Part shown: positions 35,149 to 44,108 of the stretch, one piece after another
Layout of the letters: every line of letters begins with the position of its first letter
Numbering within the stretch: position 1 is the first letter of the stretch
Assembly: GCF_946479885.1 (NCBI RefSeq)
Contig: NZ_CAMLHM010000004.1
Location: forward strand, 60,051-124,050
DNA: 64,000 bases
Source: an uncultured Devosia sp.
GTDB taxonomy: Bacteria; Pseudomonadota; Alphaproteobacteria; Rhizobiales; Devosiaceae
Direction: 5' to 3'
Translations under genes and position numbers: made by a program
The notes under the pieces: generated by a model
The model's database searches: none
Told to the model about the DNA's origin: nothing
What the model saw: only the letters and a program-made list of their open reading frames with translations

Positions 35149-35511
35149 ATGAGCAAAAATGGTAAGGTCGTCACCATCGCTGCGCTGAGAGCTGCCGATG
35201 CGATGGGCTTAACCACCAAATGTCTGTCGGCAGTGCTGGGACTGAGCGAACCCACCGTCTTGCGCATGAAGGCAGGCAGGTTCCTGCTCGACCCCGGCAG
35301 CGAGCCCTACGAATTGGCCGTACGGCTGATCCGACTTTTTCGTTCCCTGGAAGCGACTGTGGGTGGCGACAGCAAGGTGCTGCGCCGGTGGCTGATCAAT
35401 CCCAACCCGGTTCTGGGCGGTGAGCCGCTCGACAAGCTGCAGACCGTGACCCGGTTGGCCGACGTCCTTGCCTATCTGGACGCGCGGCGCGCTCCCGCGG
35501 CGACCTCCTGA
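35149..35511 (+). CDS. Xre/MbcA/ParS-type antitoxin (DUF2384), orphan
   Basis: 120 aa from the ATG at 35149 (GGA eight bases upstream; a TTG at 35110 is an alternative). N-terminal Xre-like HTH (AVLGLSEPTVLRMKAGRFLL) and C-terminal toxin-binding domain with VLRRWLINPNPVLGGEPLDKLQTVTRLADVLAYL. Such proteins pair with a RES-domain NAD-degrading toxin encoded immediately downstream. Here no RES gene follows, so it is an orphan or its partner is lost. It comes about 110 bp after the recombinase gene on the same strand. Confidence 0.8.
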   Translation: MSKNGKVVTIAALRAADAMGLTTKCLSAVLGLSEPTVLRMKAGRFLLDPGSEPYELAVRLIRLFRSLEATVGGDSKVLRRWLINPNPVLGGEPLDKLQTVTRLADVLAYLDARRAPAATS

Positions 35512-35672
35512 TGCCAATGGATCGTCTCGGGACCATTGCACGTCTTTGGTGCAGCACGACTACACGTGTTTGATGTCGAACGACCGTCATGGAGGTGAGG
35601 AACGGCCGACCAGCGCCGACGCGGCGTCGAGCCAGGCAGACCGAACCGATTCTGATGATCGCGGTCCTGCCC

Positions 35673-36170
35673 TTAGCTCGGTTTCCACCCTACCAACTGC
35701 CAGCATTCCTTCAGGACCAATTTTCGTGCACGCACTACCAGAAGCGCAGTGGGCAGCGGGCTTAGGATCATGATCGTCACCCAGACCCCAATCGGCGCGC
35801 CGCCGCCCAAGGGTAACAGACCAAGCACGCCGGCCACGAAGGTAAGGAGCGATAGGAAAATCACGGTGTCGTCCCAAGCGACCAGTTCCGACTTTCGAGC
35901 GGACCACTCGCCCGAGCTCTTGTTCAGGGCGAAAATCGCTTGGCCGCGTCGTATGACCACCGCAACGTCGTGGCCCTCTCTGACAGCCAGCGAGAGGTCC
36001 TCGAGCTCAACAGGCACTTCCTTGTCGCCGGAGGCAAGCCAAAGGCTCGAATGGTCGACCGTGCGGGAGCTGAGATGGGCCTGATCGCACTGCCCCATCT
36101 GCGTGACTTTCGCCACCTTGGTATTGCTCGCGGCAGTCACAGTTCCGCTGATCAGTTTCAGTTTTGGCAT
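35673..36170 (-). CDS. Two-helix membrane protein, unknown
   Basis: 165 aa from the ATG at 36170 (MPKLKLISGTVTAASNTKVAKV). The first 100 residues look like a soluble beta-rich domain (WLASGDKEVPVELEDLSLAVREGHDVAVVIRRG), followed by two adjacent membrane helices (TVIFLSLLTFVAGVLGLLPL and IGVWVTIMILSPLPTALLVV). Known domains are not recognised. The plan resembles small proteins whose N-terminal domain senses or binds something at the membrane. It is divergent from the XRE gene at 36234. Confidence 0.6.
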   Translation of the reverse strand: MPKLKLISGTVTAASNTKVAKVTQMGQCDQAHLSSRTVDHSSLWLASGDKEVPVELEDLSLAVREGHDVAVVIRRGQAIFALNKSSGEWSARKSELVAWDDTVIFLSLLTFVAGVLGLLPLGGGAPIGVWVTIMILSPLPTALLVVRARKLVLKECWQLVGWKPS

Positions 36171-36233
36171 GGCGTCCCCGGGCGTTAGTTCGGGGCAAGA
36201 TGGGACAGGAAGGCTAAAAGCTACGTTCGGCGG

Positions 36234-36491
36234 TTGCGCCAAGCGCGGGAAGCCGCAGGCCTTTCCCAGAAGGGACTAGGGATCGAAGTCGGGCTTGATC
36301 CCGGCGTCGCCAGTACCCGCATCAACCGCTACGAACAGGCGGTGCATCTGCCAGACATTGAGACGGCAGAGCGGCTCGCCGACAGGCTGGGGGTGCCCCT
36401 GCCCTATTTGTTCGCCAGCGATGATGGCCTGGCACAGGTCATATTGGACTATGCGGCGTCCATGAAGACCGGCATTAGCAGGAACAAGTAG
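36234..36491 (+). CDS. XRE-family HTH regulator with uncertain start
   Basis: 85 aa read from TTG 36234. Classic Xre helix-turn-helix: RQAREAAGLSQKGLGIEVG, then TRINRYEQAVHLPDIETAERLADRLGVPLPYLFA. A good GGAAGG at 36208-36213 points to a start near 36219, where the in-frame codon is AGC and the next residues (YVRRLRQA) also look like the normal family N-terminus. The original start codon may therefore have been lost. Divergent with the membrane protein gene; could control it. Confidence 0.6.
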   Translation: MRQAREAAGLSQKGLGIEVGLDPGVASTRINRYEQAVHLPDIETAERLADRLGVPLPYLFASDDGLAQVILDYAASMKTGISRNK

Positions 36492-36590
36492 CCGGCGAAG
36501 TCCCGTCAATAACCGCTTCGCGCCCCATTTCGGTCATCGAATTCACTGCTGCAGATCTCCCAGCGGACATCGGCTGTGAACAGCGTCGCC

Positions 36591-37436
36591 TCACGCACCC
36601 CCTGGTTTATCCTTGCTGGCAACAAAGCGCGCGACTTGGTCTCGGATGGCGATCTCAGTCGGCAGTCGCTCCATCGAGCTGGCGCCGTAGAAGCCGTGGC
36701 ACACTGTGGTGTGGGCCAGGACATAGGCGGCATCGTCGGGCATGGCGATGGGGCCGCCATGGCAGAGGACGATGATATCGGGATTGACGCTGCGCGCTGC
36801 GGCGGACCAGGCGCCGATCTCGGCGATGCATTGATCCAGCGTCTTGGCAGTTTGCGCGCCGATGGCGCCTCCGGTGGTGAGGCCCAGATGGCAGACGATG
36901 ATGTCGGCGCCCGCTTTGGCCATCTTCGTGGCGTCGTCGGTGCTGAAGACGTAGGGCGTGGTCAGCATGCCCTTGGCCGCGGCCCGGGCGATCAGCGCGA
37001 CCTCGAGGTCGTAGCTCATGCCGGTTTCTTCTAGGTTGGCCCGGAACACGCCGTCGATCAGCCCGACGGTGGGGAAGTTCTGCACACCGGCAAAGCCGAG
37101 CGCGATGAGCTTGTCGAGGAACTGATCGGGTAGCATGAAGGGGTCGGTGCCGTTGACGCCGGCCAGCACCGGGGTGTTGCGGACCACGGGCAGCACTTCG
37201 TGGGCCATGTCGACGACGATGTCATTGGCATTGCCATAGGCCAACAGGCCCGCCAGCGAGCCGCGTCCGGCCATGCGATAGCGGCCGGAATTGTAGATAA
37301 CGATGAGGTCGATGCCGCCGGCTTCCTCGGCCATGGCCGAAAGGCCAGTGCCGGCACCGCCCCCGATAATGGGCCGGCCGGCGGCGATCTTGGCGCGGAG
37401 GCGGGCAAGGATTTCGGTCTTGGTCTGACGGGTCAT
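36591..37436 (-). CDS. Phosphoenolpyruvate hydrolase / TIM-barrel family protein
   Basis: 281 aa from the ATG at 37436 ([14 protein letters not shown]); an ATG at 37451 would overlap the stop of the upstream gene. TIM-barrel fold of the PEP hydrolase family: [70 protein letters not shown], and [14 protein letters not shown] near the end. It is found paired or fused with Tm-1-like proteins, as here (7-bp gap). Substrate unknown; the set may handle a sugar-derived keto-acid or phosphate. Confidence 0.85.
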   Translation of the reverse strand: MTRQTKTEILARLRAKIAAGRPIIGGGAGTGLSAMAEEAGGIDLIVIYNSGRYRMAGRGSLAGLLAYGNANDIVVDMAHEVLPVVRNTPVLAGVNGTDPFMLPDQFLDKLIALGFAGVQNFPTVGLIDGVFRANLEETGMSYDLEVALIARAAAKGMLTTPYVFSTDDATKMAKAGADIIVCHLGLTTGGAIGAQTAKTLDQCIAEIGAWSAAARSVNPDIIVLCHGGPIAMPDDAAYVLAHTTVCHGFYGASSMERLPTEIAIRDQVARFVASKDKPGGA

Positions 37437-37443
37437 GAGAGGC

Positions 37444-38643
37444 TTATCCATTGGCGATCTGACGGAAATTGTCGGCGAGGGCGGCGGCGAAGAGTGCGTC
37501 GTTGATGTGAAGATCGAGTTCGACAAGGCGCCGGTTGGGCGCCTGGACCCAGCCCGAGCGGATGGCGGCGAACAGGGCGGCGTCAGCAACCGGATCATGG
37601 AACGGCTGTCCGGGAGCGTCGATGGCGGAGACGCCGCCCAGCGGTAGCAGGAAACGAACCTGGCCTTCCATGCGGTTGAGACGTGAGACGATGAACTCGC
37701 CAATGGCGCGGTTCTCCTCCGGCGTGGTGCGCATCAGCGTCACCTGTCCATTGTGGACGTGCAGACGCCGTTCGGCAAACCTTGATGGCACCGTGTCGCG
37801 AGCGCCGAAATTGACCATGTCCACGGCGCCGACCGAGCCGACATAGGGCAGGCGTGTCCGAATGACCGAGCCGAAGCGATCCTGGGTGGCCGGAAAGACG
37901 CCGCCAATCAGCAGGTCTGGTACTTCGGTGGTGGTGACGTCGATCAGTCCGGCAACGAAGCCACTATCGGCCAGCTTCTCCATCGACTGCCCGCCGACGC
38001 CGGTGGCGTGGAAGGTGTAAACCTCGTAGCTGGGTTCCATGATCTGGCGCAAAGTGGTGACGCAGGCCGTGGTGACGCCAAACATAGTCATGCCGAGGCC
38101 CGGTTTGTCACTGGCGGCTGATGGCACCGGGTGGAGCGCCATGCCCGCCGCAGCATGGGCAGCATTGCCGATGACCTTGCGCGAAATGGCGTTCAGCCCC
38201 GCGACGTCGACCACCGAATACATCATGGCCAGGTCGTTGGGGCCGACATAGGGCGCCGTATTGCCCGACGCGACGGTCGACACCATCAGCTTTGGTATGC
38301 CGATCGGCAGTGACCGCATCGCCTCGGTGACGAGCGCCGTATTGCCCGTGCCGCCCAATCCCAGTACAGCGCCGATATCGGCGCGGGTCGCAAAGTAAGC
38401 GGTGAGCGCCTGGGCCATGGCCGACACGGCTTTGCCGCGATCGGTCAGCCCCAGCACCGCGGCGGCTCCGTCAGGGTGATGCGCAGCGATTTCAAGCGCG
38501 GCGACGTCGGCGCTCTCGCCCGCCCCCTGCGTGCTCACGTCCAGCAGGACCACCCCTGCCCCGGCCTGCCTCACGGCCTCAGCTGCAAAGCGCAGCTCGG
38601 GGCCTTTCGTATCCATCGTTCCGACCACGTAAACCCTGGCCAT
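37444..38643 (-). CDS. Tm-1-like ATP-binding protein (UPF0261)
   Basis: 399 aa from the ATG at 38643 with GGGAGGGG five bases upstream. UPF0261 opening [19 protein letters not shown], Rossmann-like [32 protein letters not shown], and [25 protein letters not shown]. The plant homologue Tm-1 N-terminal part blocks tobamovirus replication; bacterial members occur in catabolic operons with a PEP-hydrolase-like partner and a GntR regulator, which is the setting here. The true reaction is not known. Confidence 0.85.
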   Translation of the reverse strand: MARVYVVGTMDTKGPELRFAAEAVRQAGAGVVLLDVSTQGAGESADVAALEIAAHHPDGAAAVLGLTDRGKAVSAMAQALTAYFATRADIGAVLGLGGTGNTALVTEAMRSLPIGIPKLMVSTVASGNTAPYVGPNDLAMMYSVVDVAGLNAISRKVIGNAAHAAAGMALHPVPSAASDKPGLGMTMFGVTTACVTTLRQIMEPSYEVYTFHATGVGGQSMEKLADSGFVAGLIDVTTTEVPDLLIGGVFPATQDRFGSVIRTRLPYVGSVGAVDMVNFGARDTVPSRFAERRLHVHNGQVTLMRTTPEENRAIGEFIVSRLNRMEGQVRFLLPLGGVSAIDAPGQPFHDPVADAALFAAIRSGWVQAPNRRLVELDLHINDALFAAALADNFRQIANG

Positions 38644-38713
38644 CCACCCCTCCCGCGACGAACGCTTTCCCAGCGCCTTCAATATGCAAAACACATAATG
38701 CGTATTTTCCATC

Positions 38714-38743
38714 TTGTATACTATTCGAAATATTGTATGCAAT
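38714..38743. promoter_or_regulatory. Putative GntR operator
   Basis: TTGTATAC (38714-38721) and TTGTATGC (38733-38740) repeat at 19-bp spacing, and the second lies in ATTG-TATG-CAAT (38732-38743). They stand between the divergent Tm-1-like and GntR genes, in an A/T-rich stretch, where a FadR-type regulator would bind to control both directions. Confidence 0.5.
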
Positions 38744-38768
38744 TAGGCAACAAGCAAACGGAAGCACC

Positions 38769-39419
38769 ATGAACGCACCTCGCCACCTGACGCTGCGCGA
38801 ACGCATCTACGAGGAAATCGTACGGATGATCGTTTCGGGCGAGCTGCCCAGCGGCACGCCGCTCGACGAGAAGGCACTCACCGAAAAGCTGCAGGTGAGC
38901 CGCACTCCCTTCCGCGAGGCGCTTGGGACGCTGGCCAAGGAAGGCCTGATAGAGATCATCCCCTATCGCGGCTTCTATGTGCGGAGCTTCTCGCGCAAGG
39001 AGGTCGAGGACCTCTACGAGCTGCGCAAGACGCTGGAATGCTTCGCCGTGCAGCTTGCCGTGCCCAATATGAGCGACCGGCACATCGCCACCTTCGAGCG
39101 CATCCTCGATGAAGCGGTGACAGCGCTGCAGGTTGGCGACCTCACCACCTATGGCGCCCGCGACCGGGTGTTCCACGAAACCATCGCCGAACTCTCGGGC
39201 AATGCCGCGCTGATCGAAACGCTCAACCGGCTGGCTTTGCAAATCCAGATCGGCCGCACCATCGCCAATGAAAGCCAGGAGTTCGCCCAGCGCGCCGCAC
39301 AGGAGCGCGACGATATCCTGGCGGCGTTCCGCGCCCGGGATATCGCCCGCGCCAGCGCCCTGATGGCCGCTCACATTGCCGATGTGCAAACCGCCGTTCT
39401 CGAACGCTTCCGCAGCTAA
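38769..39419 (+). CDS. GntR-family regulator (FadR subfamily)
   Basis: 216 aa from the ATG at 38769 (GGAAG upstream). N-terminal winged HTH (LRERIYEEIVRMIVSGELPSG, LQVSRTPFREALGTLAKEGL) and C-terminal FCD all-helical domain with the metal/ligand residues (YELRKTLECFAVQ, RDRVFHETIAELSGN, MAAHIADV). FCD-type GntR proteins sense organic acids or sugar acids. It is divergent from the Tm-1-like pair and upstream of the sugar ABC operon, so it probably controls both. Confidence 0.93.
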   Translation: MNAPRHLTLRERIYEEIVRMIVSGELPSGTPLDEKALTEKLQVSRTPFREALGTLAKEGLIEIIPYRGFYVRSFSRKEVEDLYELRKTLECFAVQLAVPNMSDRHIATFERILDEAVTALQVGDLTTYGARDRVFHETIAELSGNAALIETLNRLALQIQIGRTIANESQEFAQRAAQERDDILAAFRARDIARASALMAAHIADVQTAVLERFRS

Positions 39420-39507
39420 GAAGCGAAGTAGGCCCGGGTCCAACCGGGCAATCAATTCAGCAACAAGCAGTGCCGGCAAACGGCACGCTCAAAACAGGAG
39501 GAAGAAA

Positions 39508-40773
39508 ATGCAGAGACGAGTTTTGATGGCGTCTGCCCTTGCGGCACTCGCTGCCGCAGGCGCACTCGGCGCCGTCACCGCCGCCCAGGCGCAGACCCTG
39601 GTCATGTGGGGACCCGAACAGATCACCGAGCCACTGGTCGCCGAGCTCTGGAACGGCATCAAGGCCGATTTCGAAGCCGCCAACCCGGGCGTCACGGTCG
39701 AGTTCATGCCGCCGACCGGCAATATCTCTGATGGCGCCGTGCAGGCCGCGATCCAGTCCAATGCCGGCCCCGATGTGATGCTGACCAATTCGGGTGTTGC
39801 CCGCGTCTCCACGGTCGTCGATGCCGCCCTCGTGGCGCCGCTCACCGCGGCCTATACCGAGCGCGACTGGGACCAGCAGATCTATCCCTGGCTTTATGAC
39901 GAGCTCAAATCCCAGCGCGGCGGCGAAATCTATGAAGTGCCCGACGGGCTCGACGCCCTGGGCATCTGGTACCACAAGGACATGTTCGCCGAGAACAAGT
40001 GGGCCATTCCCGCCACCTATGCCGATTTCCTGACCCTGATGGGCCAGATGAAGGAAAAGGGCATCAACCCCATCGCCATCGGGCCGCGCACAGCCGGCAG
40101 CGCCGGGCATCTGTTCGGCAATATCCTCCAGGCCTCGAGCGGCACGCCCGTGGTGGGCGAGGCGCTCGACGGCAAGCTGCCATGGACCGATCCGTCTATC
40201 GCGCTGGGTGCCACGCGGCTGCGTGAACTGGTCGATGCTGGCTACATCGACAAGGAAATGGCAGCCCTCGACCTCGATGGCGCGGCGCGCCTCTGGTTCA
40301 ACAAGCGCGCCGCCATGTTCGTGGCCGGCCCCTGGTTCACCGCCAATGCCCGCAATGCCGGTTATGACTTGGCCAATGCCGGCTTTGCCGCCATGCCGAG
40401 CGATATCGGCGCCGCCATGCCCACGGGCGGTGTCGGCTGGAGCTGGATGGTCCCGGCCAATTCCAAGCAGCCGGAACTGGCCATGAAGTGGATCGACTTC
40501 ATCCTCTCCGAAGACGTGATGAAGCGGCGCGCCGAAAACCCGGCCAGCACCATGCTCTATCCGCGCGCCATCAAGGACTACAATCCGCCCACGCAAATCC
40601 TGGCCGAAATCTTCAGCACGGCTGCGGGCGGTGTTGGCTACAATCCCAGCGTCTACCTGCCGGCCGGTGTGCTCGACACCTACTTCCAGGTCATCCAGGG
40701 GCTGATCAGCGCGCAGATCACCGGCGATGAAGGCATGGCGCAGATCCAGGCCAAGATGGCCGAGGCGCAATAA
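39508..40773 (+). CDS. Sugar ABC transporter extracellular binding protein
   Basis: 421 aa from the ATG at 39508 behind a perfect GGAGG. Sec signal MQRRVLMASALAALAAAGAL ending AQA, then the SBP family 1 fold: TLVMWGPEQITEPLVAELWNGIKADFEAANPGVTVEF, NAGPDVMLTNSG, YEVPDGLDALGIWYHKDMF, and MAVGGVGWSWMVPANSKQPELA-like GVGWSWMVPANSK near the end. Binds an oligo- or monosaccharide (or glycoside) in the periplasm for the permeases that follow. Identity of the sugar is not visible. Confidence 0.92.
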   Translation: MQRRVLMASALAALAAAGALGAVTAAQAQTLVMWGPEQITEPLVAELWNGIKADFEAANPGVTVEFMPPTGNISDGAVQAAIQSNAGPDVMLTNSGVARVSTVVDAALVAPLTAAYTERDWDQQIYPWLYDELKSQRGGEIYEVPDGLDALGIWYHKDMFAENKWAIPATYADFLTLMGQMKEKGINPIAIGPRTAGSAGHLFGNILQASSGTPVVGEALDGKLPWTDPSIALGATRLRELVDAGYIDKEMAALDLDGAARLWFNKRAAMFVAGPWFTANARNAGYDLANAGFAAMPSDIGAAMPTGGVGWSWMVPANSKQPELAMKWIDFILSEDVMKRRAENPASTMLYPRAIKDYNPPTQILAEIFSTAAGGVGYNPSVYLPAGVLDTYFQVIQGLISAQITGDEGMAQIQAKMAEAQ

Positions 40774-40817
40774 GCGCCCCTGCCCCACCGCGTGAACCCG
40801 CTGGGACCAACTTATCC

Positions 40818-41771
40818 ATGACTTCCCTTCCAACCATCGCCAAGGACACGGACGGTCACCCCGCCCGTGTCAGCCGTCGCGGCACGCCAGGCGGCGCTGC
40901 CGGGCAGGATGGCCTGCGATCGGCGCTGCCGCTGATGTTGCCGGCTTTGGCGATCTATGCCGCCTTCACGCTCGCCCCAATCGCCCTGACGCTCTGGCTG
41001 AGCTTCACCGACTCCCGCGGTCTCAACACCAATGCCAGCTTCGTCGGCCTCGACAACTATGCCCGTGCCGGGTTCGACCCCATCGTATGGCAGAGTCTGG
41101 GTCACACCTTCCTGTGGCTGCTCTATCACCTAGTGCTGGCCGTCGGTCTGGGGCTCGGACTGGCGCTCGCCATCGGCCGGCTCAAGAAGACGCATGTCTT
41201 CTTCCGCACCGCATTCTTCCTGCCCCATCTGGTGTCGCTGGCCGTAGTCGGCGTGATCTGGGCCAATATCTATGACCCGTTCTATGGCCTGCTCAATACC
41301 GGCCTCGAACATGTGGGCTTGGGCAACTGGACGCAGGGCTGGCTGTCCGATCCGCTGCTTGTGCTGTTCTCGGTCAATGTCGCCAGCTCGTGGCAGGGCT
41401 TTGGCCTCTACATGCTGCTCTTCATTGCCGGGCTGCAGAACATCGATCATTCGCTCTATGAAGCCGCCGATATCGATGGCGCGACGGCGTTCCAGAAGCT
41501 CATCTACGTCACGCTGCCGGGCCTCAGCGAAGTGATGACCTTCGTCGTCTCGCTGGCGCTGATCAACGGGCTCAAGGGCTTTGCGACCGTGTTCGTGATG
41601 ACCGATGGGGGACCGTTCTACCAGAGCGAGCTCATCACCACCTACATCTACCGCCTCGCCTTTTCGGCGCAGGACCATGGCCTCGCAGCCGTGCTCTGCA
41701 TCCTGCTGTCGGCCCTGGCCATCACCATAACCATCATCTTCAACCGCTGGCGCGCGAGGCTTGCCCGATGA
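40818..41771 (+). CDS. Sugar ABC transporter permease (MalF/UgpA type)
   Basis: 317 aa, six main helices after a polar N-terminus. LPLMLPALAIYAAFTLAPIALTLWLSF start, FFRTAFFLPHLVSLAVVGVIWANIYDP, and the EAA loop YEAADIDGATAFQKLIYVTLPGL. Forms the inner-membrane channel with the next gene, which overlaps it by 4 bp (ATGA). Confidence 0.93.
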   Translation: MTSLPTIAKDTDGHPARVSRRGTPGGAAGQDGLRSALPLMLPALAIYAAFTLAPIALTLWLSFTDSRGLNTNASFVGLDNYARAGFDPIVWQSLGHTFLWLLYHLVLAVGLGLGLALAIGRLKKTHVFFRTAFFLPHLVSLAVVGVIWANIYDPFYGLLNTGLEHVGLGNWTQGWLSDPLLVLFSVNVASSWQGFGLYMLLFIAGLQNIDHSLYEAADIDGATAFQKLIYVTLPGLSEVMTFVVSLALINGLKGFATVFVMTDGGPFYQSELITTYIYRLAFSAQDHGLAAVLCILLSALAITITIIFNRWRARLAR

Positions 41772-42595
41772 GTCTCCGCAAACGCGAATGGCCGGTGGCC
41801 CTGGCGCTGTTGCCCGTTTTCCTCGTCATCCTGGGGCCCTTCTTCTGGCTGTTGATGTCGAGCCTCAAGACCGAGGCGGAAATCGGTCAGGCCAATCCCT
41901 TCGCCTTCCCGGCCCAGCTGATGTGGCAGAACTATGCCGATGCCTGGCAGATCGGCGGCTTTGGCGAGCTGATCGTCAATAGCCTGATGAACCTCGCCGG
42001 TGTGGTGGCCCTAACCCTCATCACCTGCGCTCCGGCGGGCTATGCCCTGGCCAAGATCCGGTTTCCCGGGCGGGAGTGGATGTTCTACGCCATCATCTTC
42101 GGGCTCACCATTCCGGTCCAGGCGATCGTCATCCCGCTCTATCAGGTGCTGTTCAACCTGGGGCTGATCAACTCGCTCACCGGTATCACCCTGGCGCAGG
42201 TCAGCAATGGCATACCCTTCGGCATCTTCCTGATGCGCAGCTTTTTCATCGGTGTTCCCGATGAGCTGGTCGAAGCCGCCAAGATCGATGGCGCCAATCA
42301 TTTCCAGATCCTGCTCAAGGTGATGCTGCCGCTTTCGACCCCTGCCCTGCAGGCGCTGGTGATCATCTCGGCACTCTCGACCTGGAATGACTTCTTCCTG
42401 CCGTTGATCGTGCTGATCAGCCCGGATGTGCAGACGCTGCCACTCGGCCTGGTGCGCTTTGCGTCCACCTACGCTTCCCAGTTCCGGCTGGTGTTCTCGG
42501 GGACGGTCATCACGTTCCTGCCGATCATCCTGCTCTATCTCATCACCCAGAGGCGCTTCACCGAAGGTCTCACCCAAGGCGCATTGAAAGGCTGA
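41768..42595 (+). CDS. Sugar ABC transporter permease (MalG/UgpE type)
   Basis: 275 aa with six helices. FFWLLMSSLKTEAEI, NSLMNLAGVVALTLITCAPAGYALAK, and the EAA loop VEAAKIDGANHFQILLKVMLPLSTPAL. Ends with the usual FTEGLTQGALKG. Partner of the previous permease; start codon overlaps the previous stop. Confidence 0.93.
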   Translation: MSLRKREWPVALALLPVFLVILGPFFWLLMSSLKTEAEIGQANPFAFPAQLMWQNYADAWQIGGFGELIVNSLMNLAGVVALTLITCAPAGYALAKIRFPGREWMFYAIIFGLTIPVQAIVIPLYQVLFNLGLINSLTGITLAQVSNGIPFGIFLMRSFFIGVPDELVEAAKIDGANHFQILLKVMLPLSTPALQALVIISALSTWNDFFLPLIVLISPDVQTLPLGLVRFASTYASQFRLVFSGTVITFLPIILLYLITQRRFTEGLTQGALKG

Positions 42596-42598
42596 CCT

Positions 42599-43690
42599 AT
42601 GCCGCACCACGTCCCGCGGGAGATCCGCTACAATTTCGAATATGAGCGGCGCGTCAAGGCCTGCTTCATCGGCGCGGGCGGCCATGCCTACCGCAATGTC
42701 TACCCCACCTTCCGCTACGCGCCGGTGGACCTAGCCGCCATCTGCGACCTCGACGCGGCGCGGGCCCAGGGCTTTGCACGGGTGTTTGGCGGCGAGCGGA
42801 CCTATACCGATCACGCCCAGATGCTGGCGGCCGAGAAGCCTGACGTCGTCTTCATCGTCACCAACTATACCGATGACGGCCATGTCCGCGCGACCGAACT
42901 GGCGCGGGACTGTGTGCTCGCCGGCGCCCATGTGTGGATGGAAAAGCCCACTGCGGCCAGCCGCGCCGAGGTCGAGGCCCTGCAGGCGCTGAGCGCCCAG
43001 ACCGGCAAGAAGATCATGACCGGGCTCAAGAAGACCTTCTTCCCGGCCATCGAAAAGCTCAAGGACATCATCGAGGGCCCCGGCTTCGGCGCGTTGTCGG
43101 CGCTGAGCGTGCGTTACCCGCAAAGCCTGCCCAAGCCGAGCGAGCGCCGCGACCTCGTCGCCATGCAGAGCTTTCTCGACCACATCTACCATCCCGGCTC
43201 GATCATGCACTATCTCGCCGGCCCCATCGAACGGGCGACCTTCGAATGGGCAGGCTATACCGGCGGCACGGTGGCGGCTTTGCGCTTCAAGTCCGGCGCC
43301 ATCGGCTCACTGCATTTCTCGGCGGCGCAGAGCTGGGCTGGCCCCTTCGAGCGCGTCGAGGCGATCGGCGAATGGAGCCACGCCATCGTCGAGAACGGCG
43401 TCAAGCTGACCCATTACCGCCAGGCGGACCTTCCCAGCTATGGCCGTGCTTCGAGCTGGATCCAGCCCGAGGAAAGCGCCGCCCTGCTCTACGAGCCCGA
43501 ATTCTCGCTGGGCCAACTCTACAACAACAACATGTTCTCGCTCGGCTACGCGCCCGAGGTGCTGCATTTCTGCGAGGCGGTGCTCGAAGGCAAGCCGCTG
43601 GCCAAGGGTACGCTCGAAGCCGCGCTCGAAATCATGAAGCTGTTCGATTTTTACAGTCAGACCCCCGAAGGCGTCACCAGGGCAATCTGA
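42599..43690 (+). CDS. Gfo/Idh/MocA-family oxidoreductase
   Basis: 363 aa, starting 3 bp after the permease gene. NAD(P)-binding Rossmann fold (KACFIGAGGHAYRNVYPTF, ICDLDAARAQGFARVFGGERTYTD), then WMEKPTAASRAEVEALQ, which carries the EKP motif of the family, and the alpha/beta C-terminal domain with HIYHPGSIMHYLAG. These enzymes oxidise sugars or inositols; in this operon it should act on the imported sugar or a derivative. Confidence 0.9.
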   Translation: MPHHVPREIRYNFEYERRVKACFIGAGGHAYRNVYPTFRYAPVDLAAICDLDAARAQGFARVFGGERTYTDHAQMLAAEKPDVVFIVTNYTDDGHVRATELARDCVLAGAHVWMEKPTAASRAEVEALQALSAQTGKKIMTGLKKTFFPAIEKLKDIIEGPGFGALSALSVRYPQSLPKPSERRDLVAMQSFLDHIYHPGSIMHYLAGPIERATFEWAGYTGGTVAALRFKSGAIGSLHFSAAQSWAGPFERVEAIGEWSHAIVENGVKLTHYRQADLPSYGRASSWIQPEESAALLYEPEFSLGQLYNNNMFSLGYAPEVLHFCEAVLEGKPLAKGTLEAALEIMKLFDFYSQTPEGVTRAI

Positions 43691-43710
43691 GCCAAGGAGC
43701 ATTTGAGCAA

Positions 43711-44091
43711 ATGAGTCCCGATAGTTTCGTGTCCCGGGCCGACGACGGCGAGCGCGTGCCCACCAGTTGGGGCGAGCTCAACTGGAAGATCACCGGCGAC
43801 AGCATGGTTGGCGCCGAGATGACATTCGGCACCTGCCTGATCCATCCCGGCCAGCGCAACCCGCTGCACTCGCACCCGAACTGCGAGGAGTTCCTCTACG
43901 TCGTTTCGGGCAGTTGCGAGCACCGGCTGGGCGAGGATGTCGTGATGCTGGAAGCGGGGGACATCATCCGCATTCCGCAGGACGTCCGGCATTGGGCCCG
44001 GGCGGTCGGCTCCGAGCCGGTCTTTGCGCTCATCATGTTCTCCACCGGCCAGCGCCGCGCCGTGGATCACGAAGGCGGCGGTGTTGCCTGA
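43711..44091 (+). CDS. Cupin-domain protein
   Basis: 126 aa from the ATG at 43711 (AAGGAG 12 bases upstream). Single cupin barrel: [25 protein letters not shown] (metal-binding His, His, Glu) and the second box [20 protein letters not shown] (His). Sits between the oxidoreductase and ABC ATPase genes. It may bind or isomerise the sugar substrate; a mutarotase or isomerase role is a guess. Confidence 0.88.
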   Translation: MSPDSFVSRADDGERVPTSWGELNWKITGDSMVGAEMTFGTCLIHPGQRNPLHSHPNCEEFLYVVSGSCEHRLGEDVVMLEAGDIIRIPQDVRHWARAVGSEPVFALIMFSTGQRRAVDHEGGGVA

Positions 44092-44108
44092 TACTTTGGA
44101 GGCCTCGA

